From contig CAWKKW010000003.1 in the NCBI GenBank assembly GCA_963850345.1, positions 124,001 through 188,000 on the forward strand: a stretch of DNA of 64,000 nucleotides. Direction: 5' to 3'. The DNA comes from CAWKKW01 sp963850345. Its GTDB lineage: Bacteria > Acidobacteriota > Terriglobia > Terriglobales > Acidobacteriaceae. Below the pieces are notes generated by a model that searched no databases, was not told where the DNA came from, and was given only the letters and a program-made list of their open reading frames with translations. Below are positions 16,826-24,963 of this stretch, piece by piece (within the stretch, counting starts at the first letter, position 1; every line of letters starts with the position of its first letter). The position numbers and the translations under genes were made by a program.

Positions 16826-16899
16826 GCTCGATTTCTCCTGGTTTGCTTCGGATTTGGCCGCTCATGTAAATGGGCAACCTGACGATTAGAGCCGCTGGA

Positions 16900-16990
16900 T
16901 AACCGTTGGTTGCAAATTAATCATTGGTTATAGCGAACACTCTAATGTTGTATTGAGCAGGCTCGAGGAGGGTTCTTCGACCACTGGTTA
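16900..16990. promoter_or_regulatory. Cluster of three TetR-type operator palindromes
   Basis: Three 13-base sites in the divergent promoter region: TAACCGTTGGTTG (16900-16912), TAATCATTGGTTA (16918-16930) and CGACCACTGGTTA (16978-16990). All fit the pattern of two TAACCA-like arms around one base. They resemble the single TGACCATTGGTCA site by the paralogous TetR at 9368. Confidence 0.65.
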
Positions 16991-17040
16991 TAAAACAACT
17001 GGCGGTCGCAAAGATCGTTGAAAGGTACTAAGCTATTGAG

Positions 17041-17721
17041 GTGACATCCACATCACCGAGTCGCCGGGTAGAGCGCAAGGAAAGGCTGCGGGGCGAGATC
17101 CTCGCGGCTGCGAGCAAAATGTTTGCCGATCGGGGTTACGAAGCCGTGACGCTTCGTGAGATCGCGAAGGAGATCGGCTATACGCACGCCGTGATTTACC
17201 AGCATTTTCCAGACAAATGGCACATTCTCGCTGAGTTGAGCAGGGAGACGATTGGGCTGATGATTCAGAACTTCGATGCGATCGCCGCTCAGTACCCTTT
17301 ACCGAAAGAGCGTCTTTTTGCGGCGTCGCGGGGCTTGATTCAGTTCTGCACTGCCCTTCCTCAGCAGTTTCGGAACGTCTTCTTCGGGCCGGAGAGCCGC
17401 AACGGCATCCGCGCTGGACAATACATCAACGACCTTGGCGAGCCTTTGTTCCAGCGTTTTGTACAGCTCTTTTTCGATGTTGCCAAGGCTGAAGGATTGC
17501 CAAACAGAAATGACATCGTGGTAGCCCACACGTGGTGGTTCACGATCTTTGGCTTGGCCACGCTCATGGTCATACAGGGGGTTGTACCTGACCTGCCTGA
17601 CCAGACTCTCGTGGTCGAGCAAACGATCGCCACGCTTTGGGCGGGCGTTCAGGTTGTACCGCGATTGCCGAAGAGCGCCGTCACGAAGCGGGCCGGCCGG
17701 TCCCCTGCCTCAAAGCGATGA
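17041..17721 (+). CDS. TetR/AcrR-family regulator with WHG-type C-terminal domain
   Basis: 226 residues from a GTG at 17041; no other start lies before the HTH. HTH ILAAASKMFADRGYEAVTLR, then IGYTHAVIYQHFPDK. The C-terminal domain carries VAHTWWFTIFGLATLM, the same signature as the TetR at 9368, and both have FRNVFFG/FRTVFMG in mid-domain, so the two are paralogues. The basic C-terminal tail (KSAVTKRAGRSPASKR) is extra. It is divergent from an NmrA-type reductase with three palindromes in the spacer. Confidence 0.87.
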   Translation: MTSTSPSRRVERKERLRGEILAAASKMFADRGYEAVTLREIAKEIGYTHAVIYQHFPDKWHILAELSRETIGLMIQNFDAIAAQYPLPKERLFAASRGLIQFCTALPQQFRNVFFGPESRNGIRAGQYINDLGEPLFQRFVQLFFDVAKAEGLPNRNDIVVAHTWWFTIFGLATLMVIQGVVPDLPDQTLVVEQTIATLWAGVQVVPRLPKSAVTKRAGRSPASKR

Positions 17722-17758
17722 CAGCTTCCCTAGTGGGTGTATACGTTTGCGGGGCGGG

Positions 17759-17880
17759 TCAGGACGGGTGTTTGCCGAGCAGATCCATCAGCATGATCAC
17801 CTCTGCTGAAACTAATGCACCGAGGGTCGGCTCAAGCTCGGGTGCCCAGAATGGCGAATGCAGGTCGGGGAGCTTTTCAC
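17759..17880 (-). pseudogene. C-terminal remnant of an M20-type amidohydrolase
   Basis: The minus strand reads GEKLPDLHSPFWAPELEPTL, then GALVSAEVIMLMDLLGKHPS and TGA at 17761-17759. This resembles the extreme C terminus of M20-family amidohydrolases (HSP-F-PD-EPTL pattern, then a closing helix). Upstream of about 17880 the frame loses resemblance and the 5' part of the gene is absent, so this is a leftover end. The family call rests on a short stretch. Confidence 0.45.
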
Positions 17881-17935
17881 CGCTCGCAAGCGCCGCCGGA
17901 CTCACCGCACAAGCTTGTTTGCTAGACTTGGCCCA

Positions 17936-18787
17936 ATGAATAGGGCTAGTCGAGTTGGTGGGTGTGACGCGATCCTATGCGCAGGTCTGTTGCGCAGAGT
18001 TGACGGACAACTCATAGACTTGTTGCAGTCACTCAGTGCACGTGAATGGGACCTGCAAACCATTGCACCACGATGGAAGGTTCGCGATGTCGCGGCGCAT
18101 CTTCTGGACACAGCCTTCCGCAAGCTGTCGCTGGTTCGTGACTCGTGGTTTGTGGAGGATACTCGTCCTCGATCCCCTCAACAGGTAATTGCCCTCGTGA
18201 ACCGCTTGAACGAGGAAGGGGTTACGGTCTACCGCCGCCTGAGCCCTGCTGTACTGACTGAATTGATGACGATAGCGTGTAATCAATCAGCGAGCTTCCA
18301 TGAATCGCTGGATCCCTTTGCGCCTGCCACCTTCAATGTGAGCTGGGCTGGTGAGGAGGTGTCGTTAAACTGGTTCGATACGGCTCGTGAGTTGACAGAG
18401 CGCTGGCACCACCAACAGCAGATTCGTCTTGCAACAGACCGAACCGGAATCATGATTCCGGAGTTGTACTATCCCGTGTTGGATTGCTTCGTACGGGGTT
18501 TGCCGTACTCCTATCGGAATTCCGTTGCGCCTACTGGCACCAAAATCCTCCTAGACATCACTGGTGAGTGCGGTGGTCAGTGGGTTTTATCCAAAGAAAC
18601 CGATGCATGGGTCTTCCTACGGGAAGTCCCGCGAAATATTGCATGCAAGGTAACGTTGCCGCAGGCAATTGCGTGGCGCGTCTTCACAAAAGGAATTGCA
18701 CCGGACGCCGCCCTTGCACAAGTTCGAATCGAGGGGAATCAGGACCTGGCCTACGGAATTCTAGGCCACACTGCGATTGTCGGATGA
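17936..18787 (+). CDS. Maleylpyruvate-isomerase-N / DinB-like protein
   Basis: 283 residues from the ATG at 17936, though no clear ribosome site is seen there; the frame is open from 17858. Residues 10-190 form the four-helix DinB/MDMPI-N type fold, with LSAREWDLQTIAPRWKVRDV and AAHLLDTAFRKLSL carrying the first His of the metal triad and TARELTERWHHQQQIR the others. The C-terminal part is beta-rich with SCP-2-like character. Relatives use a thiol cofactor (mycothiol or another) to isomerise or detoxify. Acidobacteria are not known for mycothiol, so the thiol is open. The gene is somewhat more AT-rich than its neighbours. Confidence 0.7.
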   Translation: MNRASRVGGCDAILCAGLLRRVDGQLIDLLQSLSAREWDLQTIAPRWKVRDVAAHLLDTAFRKLSLVRDSWFVEDTRPRSPQQVIALVNRLNEEGVTVYRRLSPAVLTELMTIACNQSASFHESLDPFAPATFNVSWAGEEVSLNWFDTARELTERWHHQQQIRLATDRTGIMIPELYYPVLDCFVRGLPYSYRNSVAPTGTKILLDITGECGGQWVLSKETDAWVFLREVPRNIACKVTLPQAIAWRVFTKGIAPDAALAQVRIEGNQDLAYGILGHTAIVG

Positions 18788-18923
18788 GTCATGTTTCTGA
18801 AATTCTATTGCAGTAGTGGTCGATGCTCAGGCAGTGTACGTGACTTCAACATATGCCGATTCGGCGCGGCAGGGTCGACGACATCTAGGACCGTGCGTTG
18901 CCTGAGAATGCCCATCGACGCCG

Positions 18924-19670
18924 CTACCTATAAACGGAACATCCTCTTTGCTTGAGAGTGTCAAGCCAGGCCGGTTCCGGCAGGGTATCGACCCAACGTA
19001 AGTCGAGTTTTTCGAGCTTGGGTAACGCGGCGATTGAATCGGGTAATACTTCGATTGGATTGCTCCGCAAATCGATGTGGCGAAGCTCTGACAGTTCTCC
19101 AATTCCGATGGGGAGCGTACGCAGGTTGTTGTTTCTGAGATGGAGTTCGCGCAGTCTTGACAATCCCACGATCGAGTCCGGAAGAGTGGAAAGATGGTTA
19201 TCGTTGACACGCAGTTCGATCAGCCCGACCATATAGGCGATGCACTCAGGAAATACGGACAGTTCGTTCCCGCTGATATTCAGATATCGCAGGCTCCAGA
19301 GCTGTCCGAGTGACGACGGCAAGGAAGTGAGACGATTGTCGTGCAGGTATAGGAAATCGCGCAGATTCTTTAATTCCCCAATTGCTTCAGGCAGTTCGGT
19401 GATTTGATTGTGACCCAAATCGAGGGTTCGCAGATTCTGTAGTCTACTTACTTCCGCTGATATTTCGGTCAAGCCGTTATTAGCCAAAACGAGAACTTCG
19501 ACCGATGTCTGCTGCCATACTTCTGCCGGAACGCTCCCAAGGTTCCTCTTCCAAAGGTTGATCATCCCGTTCGTCAACATGCGTACCAGTCTACCGTTCG
19601 GACTTACGTTGAACCTCGCTTTACGCGAATTCGCCAGCTCACTCATGCTCGGCTCATGACTGTACGACAT
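18924..19670 (-). CDS. Leucine-rich-repeat protein
   Basis: 248 residues from the ATG at 19670 (ATG 19646 is an alternative). After about 60 N-terminal residues come about seven tandem 23-residue leucine-rich repeats (pattern LPxxIGxLxxLRxLxLxxN: LRTLDLGHNQITELP, LRYLNISGNELSVFP, LRELHLRNNNLRTLP, LRHIDLRSNPIEVLP). The protein ends soon after the last repeat. No signal peptide or catalytic domain. Such plain LRR proteins are thought to be protein-binding scaffolds. Base composition is visibly more AT-rich than the flanks, suggesting transfer. No partner gene is evident. Confidence 0.8.
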   Translation of the reverse strand: MSYSHEPSMSELANSRKARFNVSPNGRLVRMLTNGMINLWKRNLGSVPAEVWQQTSVEVLVLANNGLTEISAEVSRLQNLRTLDLGHNQITELPEAIGELKNLRDFLYLHDNRLTSLPSSLGQLWSLRYLNISGNELSVFPECIAYMVGLIELRVNDNHLSTLPDSIVGLSRLRELHLRNNNLRTLPIGIGELSELRHIDLRSNPIEVLPDSIAALPKLEKLDLRWVDTLPEPAWLDTLKQRGCSVYR

Positions 19671-19749
19671 CACCGAAGCACATCACGCGCTATTGGCGGC
19701 GGCAAGTCGGATATTCCGCGCTGAACCCTCGACTGGTAATATGCCAGCC

Positions 19750-20205
19750 ATGAATAAGATTGCGCCGTTTCTTTGGTTCAATGACAACGCGGAAGAGGCT
19801 GCTGCGTTTTACCTGAGTGTCTTTCCGCAAGCGCGCAAGGTGGAGGAAGTGCGTTCGAACGGGGTTGGTCCGTGGCCGGTGGGCAAGCTTGCCGTCATCA
19901 CGATCGAGCTTGAAGGTCAGGAGATGGTCTTCCTCAACGGCGGCCCCTCGCAGCAGCTCAGCCCGGCGTTCTCGTTCTTCGTGCGCTGCGATTCTCAGGC
20001 AGAGATCGACAGCTACTGGGACAAGCTGATGGATGGCGGCAAACCGATGGCCTGCGGCTGGCTCACAGACCGGTTCGGAGTGTGCTGGCAAATTGTGCCG
20101 CGCAATATCAGCGAGTTGATCAGCCATCCGAAGGCGATGGAAGCCATGATGGGAATGATCAAGATGGATCTCGCGGCGCTCGAAGCTGCCGCGCGCGAGG
20201 ACTGA
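19750..20205 (+). CDS. VOC-superfamily PhnB-like protein
   Basis: 151 residues from the ATG at 19750 (MNKIAPFLWFNDNAEEAAAF). The pattern of FYLSVFPQARKVEEV, GPWPVGKLAVITIELEGQE, FLNGGP, and FSFFVRCDSQAEIDSYWDKL with a late FGVCWQIVP is that of the PhnB-like / '3-demethylubiquinone-9 3-methyltransferase-like' VOC group. These proteins are small beta-alpha-beta-beta-beta folds, many of unknown substrate. It is not a true UbiG. Stand-alone gene, divergent from the LRR gene. Confidence 0.82.
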   Translation: MNKIAPFLWFNDNAEEAAAFYLSVFPQARKVEEVRSNGVGPWPVGKLAVITIELEGQEMVFLNGGPSQQLSPAFSFFVRCDSQAEIDSYWDKLMDGGKPMACGWLTDRFGVCWQIVPRNISELISHPKAMEAMMGMIKMDLAALEAAARED

Positions 20206-20356
20206 GAGCGTTCCTTTCGACGAACTGCAGTCGCCGTGTTCGTGCACTGAGGCCAACGATCCCCAAGTGAAGATCCGCATCGCCACTTGTGGAGCGCCTG
20301 CTGGCAGTGGCGGCGCACTCTTCTTTTGGAGTGCGGGGAGTCTGTCGCGCTGAGTC

Positions 20357-20956
20357 TCATGCGAACTCTGGGGCGGACGACTCTTCTGCGGACAGACGAT
20401 AGAAGCTGAGGGCGGCTTCGCTTTGCTCGAGGACGCGGTAGCGGGTGAGCGCGCCGTAGTGTTCGTCGAGTGGCTGCTTGCGGCGGTGTTCCGCGACGAT
20501 GATGGCATCGGGCGCGAGGGCTGCGGCGCATTCTCCACCGAGTGCCAGCAGCGTGGTCGAATATTCGCGGACATTTTCGTAGGGCGGGTCGAGGAAGACG
20601 ATGTCGAGTTTGCGCGGATCGGCAGTCATGCGGCGGAGAAAGGCGGACACGCTGCGCGGCTCGACGGTGAAGTGTTCGGTGATGGCCAGCGATTGCAGAT
20701 TGGAACGGATGGCAGTGAGGGCGGGGGTTGCGTTCTCTACGAAAAAGATTTGGGCTGCACCGCGACTGAGCGCCTCGATGCCGTTGGCGCCAGAGCCGGC
20801 GTACAGGTCGGCGAAGACGGCGCCGGGAATGCGGGGGGCGAGCACGTTGAAGAGCGTCTCGCGCAGACGGTCGGCGGTGGGGCGGGTGGCGAGTCCGCGA
20901 GGGGCGGAGAGCAGGCGGGAGCGGTAGGTGCCGGCGATGACGCGCACGCAGTCCAT
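20357..20956 (-). CDS. rsmD: 16S rRNA (guanine(966)-N(2))-methyltransferase
   Basis: 199 residues. VRVIAGTYRSRLLSAPRGLA, then TRPTADRLRETLFNVL at the N terminus, DLYAGSGANGIEALSRGA as SAM-binding motif I, and DIVFLDPPYENV with the catalytic DPPY motif of N6/N2 methyltransferases. This is the RsmD family, which methylates G966 of 16S rRNA during 30S assembly. Length matches the family. Tandem 23-base repeats lie directly upstream (20958-21027). Confidence 0.92.
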   Translation of the reverse strand: MDCVRVIAGTYRSRLLSAPRGLATRPTADRLRETLFNVLAPRIPGAVFADLYAGSGANGIEALSRGAAQIFFVENATPALTAIRSNLQSLAITEHFTVEPRSVSAFLRRMTADPRKLDIVFLDPPYENVREYSTTLLALGGECAAALAPDAIIVAEHRRKQPLDEHYGALTRYRVLEQSEAALSFYRLSAEESSAPEFA

Positions 20957-20957
20957 C

Positions 20958-21027
20958 GTACTTCAGGGCATAACTTGGGTGTATTTCAGGGCGTAACTTG
21001 GGCGTACTTCAGGGGCGTAACTCGGGC
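20958..21027. repeat. Three tandem 23-24 base repeats
   Basis: GTACTTCAGGGCATAACTTG GGT, GTATTTCAGGGCGTAACTTG GGC and GTACTTCAGGGGCGTAACTC GGGC follow one another without gaps directly upstream of rsmD, just outside its start codon. A fourth unit fades into GTAAGTGCGTAC. Confidence 0.85.
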
Positions 21028-21214
21028 GTAAGTGCGTACATGTTGCAGGGCCGTGACAACGAGCATTGGAGGAAGCAGGGACCGGGTGTAGTTCAAGCCG
21101 CAGAACAGGGTGAAGAACGACGATTCGTCGATTGGAGACCGAGCCTCTACAATTGGCTGAAGGATGGCCGGCGCGGGGATGCAGCGCGGGTAGGAAGAGA
21201 CGAGGAACCCCAAA

Positions 21215-22322
21215 ATGCGCGGCTGGTCATTTCCGCTGGGAAAATGGATGGGCATTGACCTGCGCATCCACATGTTCTTCGTATTGCTGCTGGGGCTGTG
21301 CATCTTCGGCTCGAGCGCGACCAATGTGGCGGCGTGGCGCGGCGTGATGTTGTGGCTGATGCTGCTGGCCGCGGTGGGCGTGCGCGAGGTAGCGCGGCTG
21401 ATTGCGGCGGCCTATTACGGTCTGAAGCTGCGCAGCATTCTGCTGCTGCCGATTGGCGGTTTGTTTTCCTACGCCAGTCCCGATAGCGCCGAGCGCGCGC
21501 AGGACGCCAAGATTCAATCGCGCATGGCGATGATGGGGCCGCTGGCGAACATCGGGTTTGCGGTGGTGCTGGGCGGGATGATCGTGGGCGCATCGCCCGA
21601 GGTGAGCCTGACTGGCCAAGCCGTGGATTACGCCGGCCCACCTGATGCGCAGCACGGTGTGGCTGAATCTGCTGCTGGGGTTGCTGAACCTGCTGCCGGC
21701 CTATCCGCTGGACGCGGGACGCATGTTGCGCAGCGGATTTTCACGTTCGCGGGGAGCGACGCAGGGGGCGCGCGCTTCGTCGGGCATTGGGCAGGTGCTG
21801 GCGCTGGTGGTCTTCGCTGCGGGCATTGCACTGCGGAATCCCTGGCTGATCATGGCGGGGTTTTTTGTCTTCATCGGCGCTCAACTCGAAGATCAGGGCG
21901 TGTTGTTCCAGTCGGTAGTGGACACGGTGCAGATGAAGGACGTGATGCTGACGGATTTCTCGACATTGTCTCCCTCGGACACGCTGGAGGACGCGCTATA
22001 CAAGGCGATTCACAGTCTGCAGGATGACTTCCCGGTAGTGCGCGGAACGAACCTGGTGGGGATTGTGTCGAAGCAGGGGATACTCGACGCGCTGCGGGCG
22101 GATGGCAACGGGTACGTGCAGGGCGTGATGTCGAAGGCCTTCCAGGTGGCGCAGCCAGACGATTCGCTGGGGGCGATGATTCGCCGGATCACGGGCGGCC
22201 GCGGGCTTTCGCTGATCACGGTGACGGAAGGCGAAAAGATTGTTGGCATCGTGACGCTGCAGAACCTAATGCATTCGATGGGATTGCTGGCGGAGCATCG
22301 CAAGGTGCAGCGCGAGCAGTAG
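21215..22322 (+). CDS. Site-2-protease-like membrane protein with CBS pair, zinc motif lost; +1 frameshift
   Basis: Part 1 (ATG 21215, GAGGAA upstream) has the M50 membrane core; part 2 (open from 21645 in another frame) has NLLLGLLNLLPAYPLDAGRM and then two CBS domains (VMLTDFSTLSPSDTLEDALY, DSLGAMIRRITGGRGLSLIT). The frames join at about 21608: dropping one base in CCTGACTGG gives SLLAKPWITPAHLMRSTVWL. Site-2 proteases need HExxH in the first core helix; here that position reads VGVREVARLIAAAYYG, so both His are replaced by Arg while Glu remains. The late Asp motif (LDAGR) is kept. It is probably a non-proteolytic relative, perhaps sensing adenylates by CBS. rsmI follows by 13 bases. Confidence 0.75.
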
Positions 22323-22335
22323 CGGGAGCGAGCGA

Positions 22336-23331
22336 TTGCCGGAAGACCCAGAGCCTGTCGAGGAAATTGGAGTACCGGAGCCGGAGGACGCGGGCTGCGG
22401 AGCTGAATTTGCGAGCGACGCGGAATTTGGCAGCGGATCCGAATCCGACAAGAGTGCCGCGAAGCCGCTTGCGCCGGGGCTCTACCTGGTAGGGACACCG
22501 ATCGGCAATCTCGAAGACATCTCTCTGCGTGCGCTGCGGGTATTGCGCAGCGTGGATCGCATCGCCTGCGAAGACACGCGGCAGACGCAGAAGCTGCTGC
22601 ACCACTACGGCATCGCGACTGCAACCATCAGTTGCCATGAACACAACGAGCAGGAGCGCGCGAAAGAGTTGGTGGAGGAACTGCGCAACGGGGCGCGGAT
22701 CGCGGTGGTCTCGGATGCGGGGATGCCGGGGATTTCGGACCCCGGGATGACGCTGTCGGCGGCGGCTATTGCGGCTGGGGTAGCGGTGTTTCCCATTCCG
22801 GGAGCGAATGCGGCGCTGAGCGCGCTGGTCGCTTCGGGGCTGCCGACGGGGAGCTTTCACTACTTCGGCTTTCTGCCGTCGAAGGCGGGGGCGCGGCGCG
22901 CGGAGTTGGAGCGATTGGCGGCAGCAGTGGGAGCGGAGCAGGCAGAGACGCTGATCTTCTATGAAGCGCCGCATCGCATTCTCGAGACGCTGAGCGATGT
23001 GGAAGCCACCTGGGGCAGCGGTTGCCGGGTGGTGGTGGCGCGCGAACTGACCAAGGTGTACGAAGAGTTTCTACGCGGCACGGTGGCGGAGGTGCGGCAG
23101 GAGCTTGCCGGGCGGGAGCGCATTCGCGGAGAGATCACGTTGCTGGTGGAGGCCCGTGGTCGCGCGGCGGGCAGCGATGACCCGGGCGGCAGCATCGTGG
23201 CGCGAGTGGCGGCTCTGAAAAAAGAGGAGGGGCTGGAGGAGATGGACGCTCTGAAGCGCGTGGCGCGCGAGCGTGGGATGTCAAAGAGCGAGGCGTATCG
23301 GGAGTGGCAGCGGGAGAAGGCGAAGCGATAG
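22336..23331 (+). CDS. rsmI: 16S rRNA (cytidine(1402)-2'-O)-methyltransferase
   Basis: 331 residues from a TTG at 22336 with GGGAG upstream. After an acidic N-terminal extension of about 45 residues the family core starts: GLYLVGTPIGNLEDISLRAL, CEDTRQTQKLL, SCHEHNEQERA, VVSDAGMPGISDPG, and FPIPGANAALSALVASGLPT. This is the tetrapyrrole-methylase-fold RsmI that methylates C1402 with RsmH in the decoding centre. The extension is absent in most relatives and the usual start would be near residue 45; no better start codon with a ribosome site is seen there. It lies just downstream of the M50-like gene. Confidence 0.92.
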   Translation: MPEDPEPVEEIGVPEPEDAGCGAEFASDAEFGSGSESDKSAAKPLAPGLYLVGTPIGNLEDISLRALRVLRSVDRIACEDTRQTQKLLHHYGIATATISCHEHNEQERAKELVEELRNGARIAVVSDAGMPGISDPGMTLSAAAIAAGVAVFPIPGANAALSALVASGLPTGSFHYFGFLPSKAGARRAELERLAAAVGAEQAETLIFYEAPHRILETLSDVEATWGSGCRVVVARELTKVYEEFLRGTVAEVRQELAGRERIRGEITLLVEARGRAAGSDDPGGSIVARVAALKKEEGLEEMDALKRVARERGMSKSEAYREWQREKAKR

Positions 23332-23367
23332 CGGGCGGCGGCTGATCATCGGCGCGGGACGAAGCAG

Positions 23368-23826
23368 CTACTCGGTGTCGGTGGGGCGTTCCCAGGCGGG
23401 GACGGGGCGTTGCGACTCAGGCAGGTCGCGGCCTTTGACGCGGTCGTACAGGTAGCGATTGCTGACCGTGCCAAGCGACTGGTTGTAGAGACTGGGATCG
23501 CCGAGGATATGCTTCAACTCTTCGGTAAAGTCGTGCACGGCGCGGAGAGCGTCGGCGGTGGCGGGCAATTCCTGCTTGCTGGTTTTGAGGAACTTCTGGA
23601 AGCCGCGGTCGAGGAGGCGGGAGATTTCGCCGCCGATGAGCACGCCGGGCTGGGCGACGAGCAGGGGTTCGCCCTTAGGGCCGCGGGTGAGATGAGCAGC
23701 GACGCGATTCTTCTCAACCAGGAGTTGATTTGCGACGCCGGGTGCTTCGCGGACATCAAACTTATGGGAGCGCAGGTCGCCGATGATCTGGTCGAAGCTG
23801 CGCGGTTTGTACTTTTGAATCGGCAT
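23368..23826 (-). CDS. Conserved-looking hypothetical protein
   Basis: 152 residues from MPIQKYKPRSFDQIIGDLRS. Soluble, no signal peptide or membrane segment; a possible helical core at residues 65-115 (EISRLLDRGFQKFLKTSKQE, then LRAVHDFTEELKHILGDPS). It ends in a proline-rich tail. No motif I recognise. It faces rsmI convergently and is divergent from cysM; neither gives a functional hint. I regard it as a real gene because of its length, codon use and lack of competing frames. Confidence 0.65.
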   Translation of the reverse strand: MPIQKYKPRSFDQIIGDLRSHKFDVREAPGVANQLLVEKNRVAAHLTRGPKGEPLLVAQPGVLIGGEISRLLDRGFQKFLKTSKQELPATADALRAVHDFTEELKHILGDPSLYNQSLGTVSNRYLYDRVKGRDLPESQRPVPAWERPTDTE

Positions 23827-23978
23827 GGCGACGACCGCCGGGTCGCTATTGGGACCGCGGCAAGCTACTCTCTAACTGTCGCATAGCGGGGCTTTGCGCG
23901 CAACGCGGGTGCGAGGAACACCCTTGGGTACGCGTGAGCGGGCGATTTGATTGAGGGCAGGGATGTTAGCAGGAAAGA

Positions 23979-24962
23979 TTGCTGGTAGAGACTGAGGATA
24001 GAGGGGCGGAGTTTTTGGCGATTTCCACGGCGAAGTTAGGGAACTCGATTTTGGAGCGGATCGGCAACACACCGCTGGTGCGGCTGGACCGGATCACGGC
24101 GCATCTGCCGGGAATTCAACTGCTGGGCAAGGCGGAGTGGGCAAATCCGGGCGGATCGGTAAAGGACCGCGCTGCTTCGGCGATTGTGGCGGAGGCGCGT
24201 TCACGCGGCTTCTTGGGAGCCACGCCTGAAACCAGGGGCCAACATCTGCTGGATGCGACGTCGGGCAACACTGGGATCGCGTACGCGATGCTGGGCGCCG
24301 CGATGGGATTTCCGGTGACGCTGTGCATGCCTTCGAATGTCTCGCCGGAGCGAAAGAAGATGCTGGCGGCGTACGGGGCGCGGGTGGTGTGGACGGAGCC
24401 AGACCTGGGTTCGGACGGCGCGATCATCAAGGCGCGCGAGTTGGCGGGGGCGGATCCGGCGGCGTACTACTATGCGGACCAATATTCAAACGACGCGAAC
24501 TGGATGGCGCACTACAACACCACCGGGAAAGAGATCTGGGCGCAGACCGAGGGGCAGATCACGCACTTCGTCGCCGGATTGGGAACCAGCGGCACGTTTG
24601 TGGGAACAACGCGGCGGCTGAAGGAGACGGGCGCGAAGATCGAGTGCATTGCGATGCAGCCGGATTCCCCGTTTCACGGGCTGGAGGGGATGAAGCATAT
24701 GGGCTCGGCGATTGTGCCGGCCATCTACAACCCTTACCTTGCCGATCGCAATGTGGAGATGGAGACCGAGGCGGCGTACGCGATGGCCAAGCGGCTGGCG
24801 CGCGAAGAGGGCATTTTGGTAGGAGTGTCGGCAGCAGCGGCGGTGGCTGCTTCGCTGCGCATCGCAGAGGAACAGGCGGCGCTGGGGAAAGAAGCAGTGA
24901 TTGTTACGATTCTGTGCGACTCGGCCGATAAGTACCTGAGCGAACGGTTCTGGGAGGAGTAA
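23979..24962 (+). CDS. cysM: CysM-type cysteine synthase (PLP enzyme)
   Basis: 327 residues from a TTG at 23979 (AGGAAAGA upstream); a TTG at 24015 is an alternative. Fold-II PLP enzyme: lysine in NPGGSVKDRAA, asparagine loop TSGNTGIAYAM, phosphate cup GLGTSGTFVGTT. C-terminal VPAIYNPYLADRNVEME resembles the CysM branch that in Mycobacterium tuberculosis takes O-phosphoserine and the sulfur carrier CysO-COSH. The next genes are a JAMM peptidase, a ubiquitin-like sulfur carrier and a MoeZ-like activator, so the CysO-dependent route is the best reading, though an O-acetylserine sulfhydrylase is not excluded. The peptidase gene begins 2 bases after the stop. Confidence 0.85.
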   Translation: MLVETEDRGAEFLAISTAKLGNSILERIGNTPLVRLDRITAHLPGIQLLGKAEWANPGGSVKDRAASAIVAEARSRGFLGATPETRGQHLLDATSGNTGIAYAMLGAAMGFPVTLCMPSNVSPERKKMLAAYGARVVWTEPDLGSDGAIIKARELAGADPAAYYYADQYSNDANWMAHYNTTGKEIWAQTEGQITHFVAGLGTSGTFVGTTRRLKETGAKIECIAMQPDSPFHGLEGMKHMGSAIVPAIYNPYLADRNVEMETEAAYAMAKRLAREEGILVGVSAAAAVAASLRIAEEQAALGKEAVIVTILCDSADKYLSERFWEE

Positions 24963-24963
24963 G

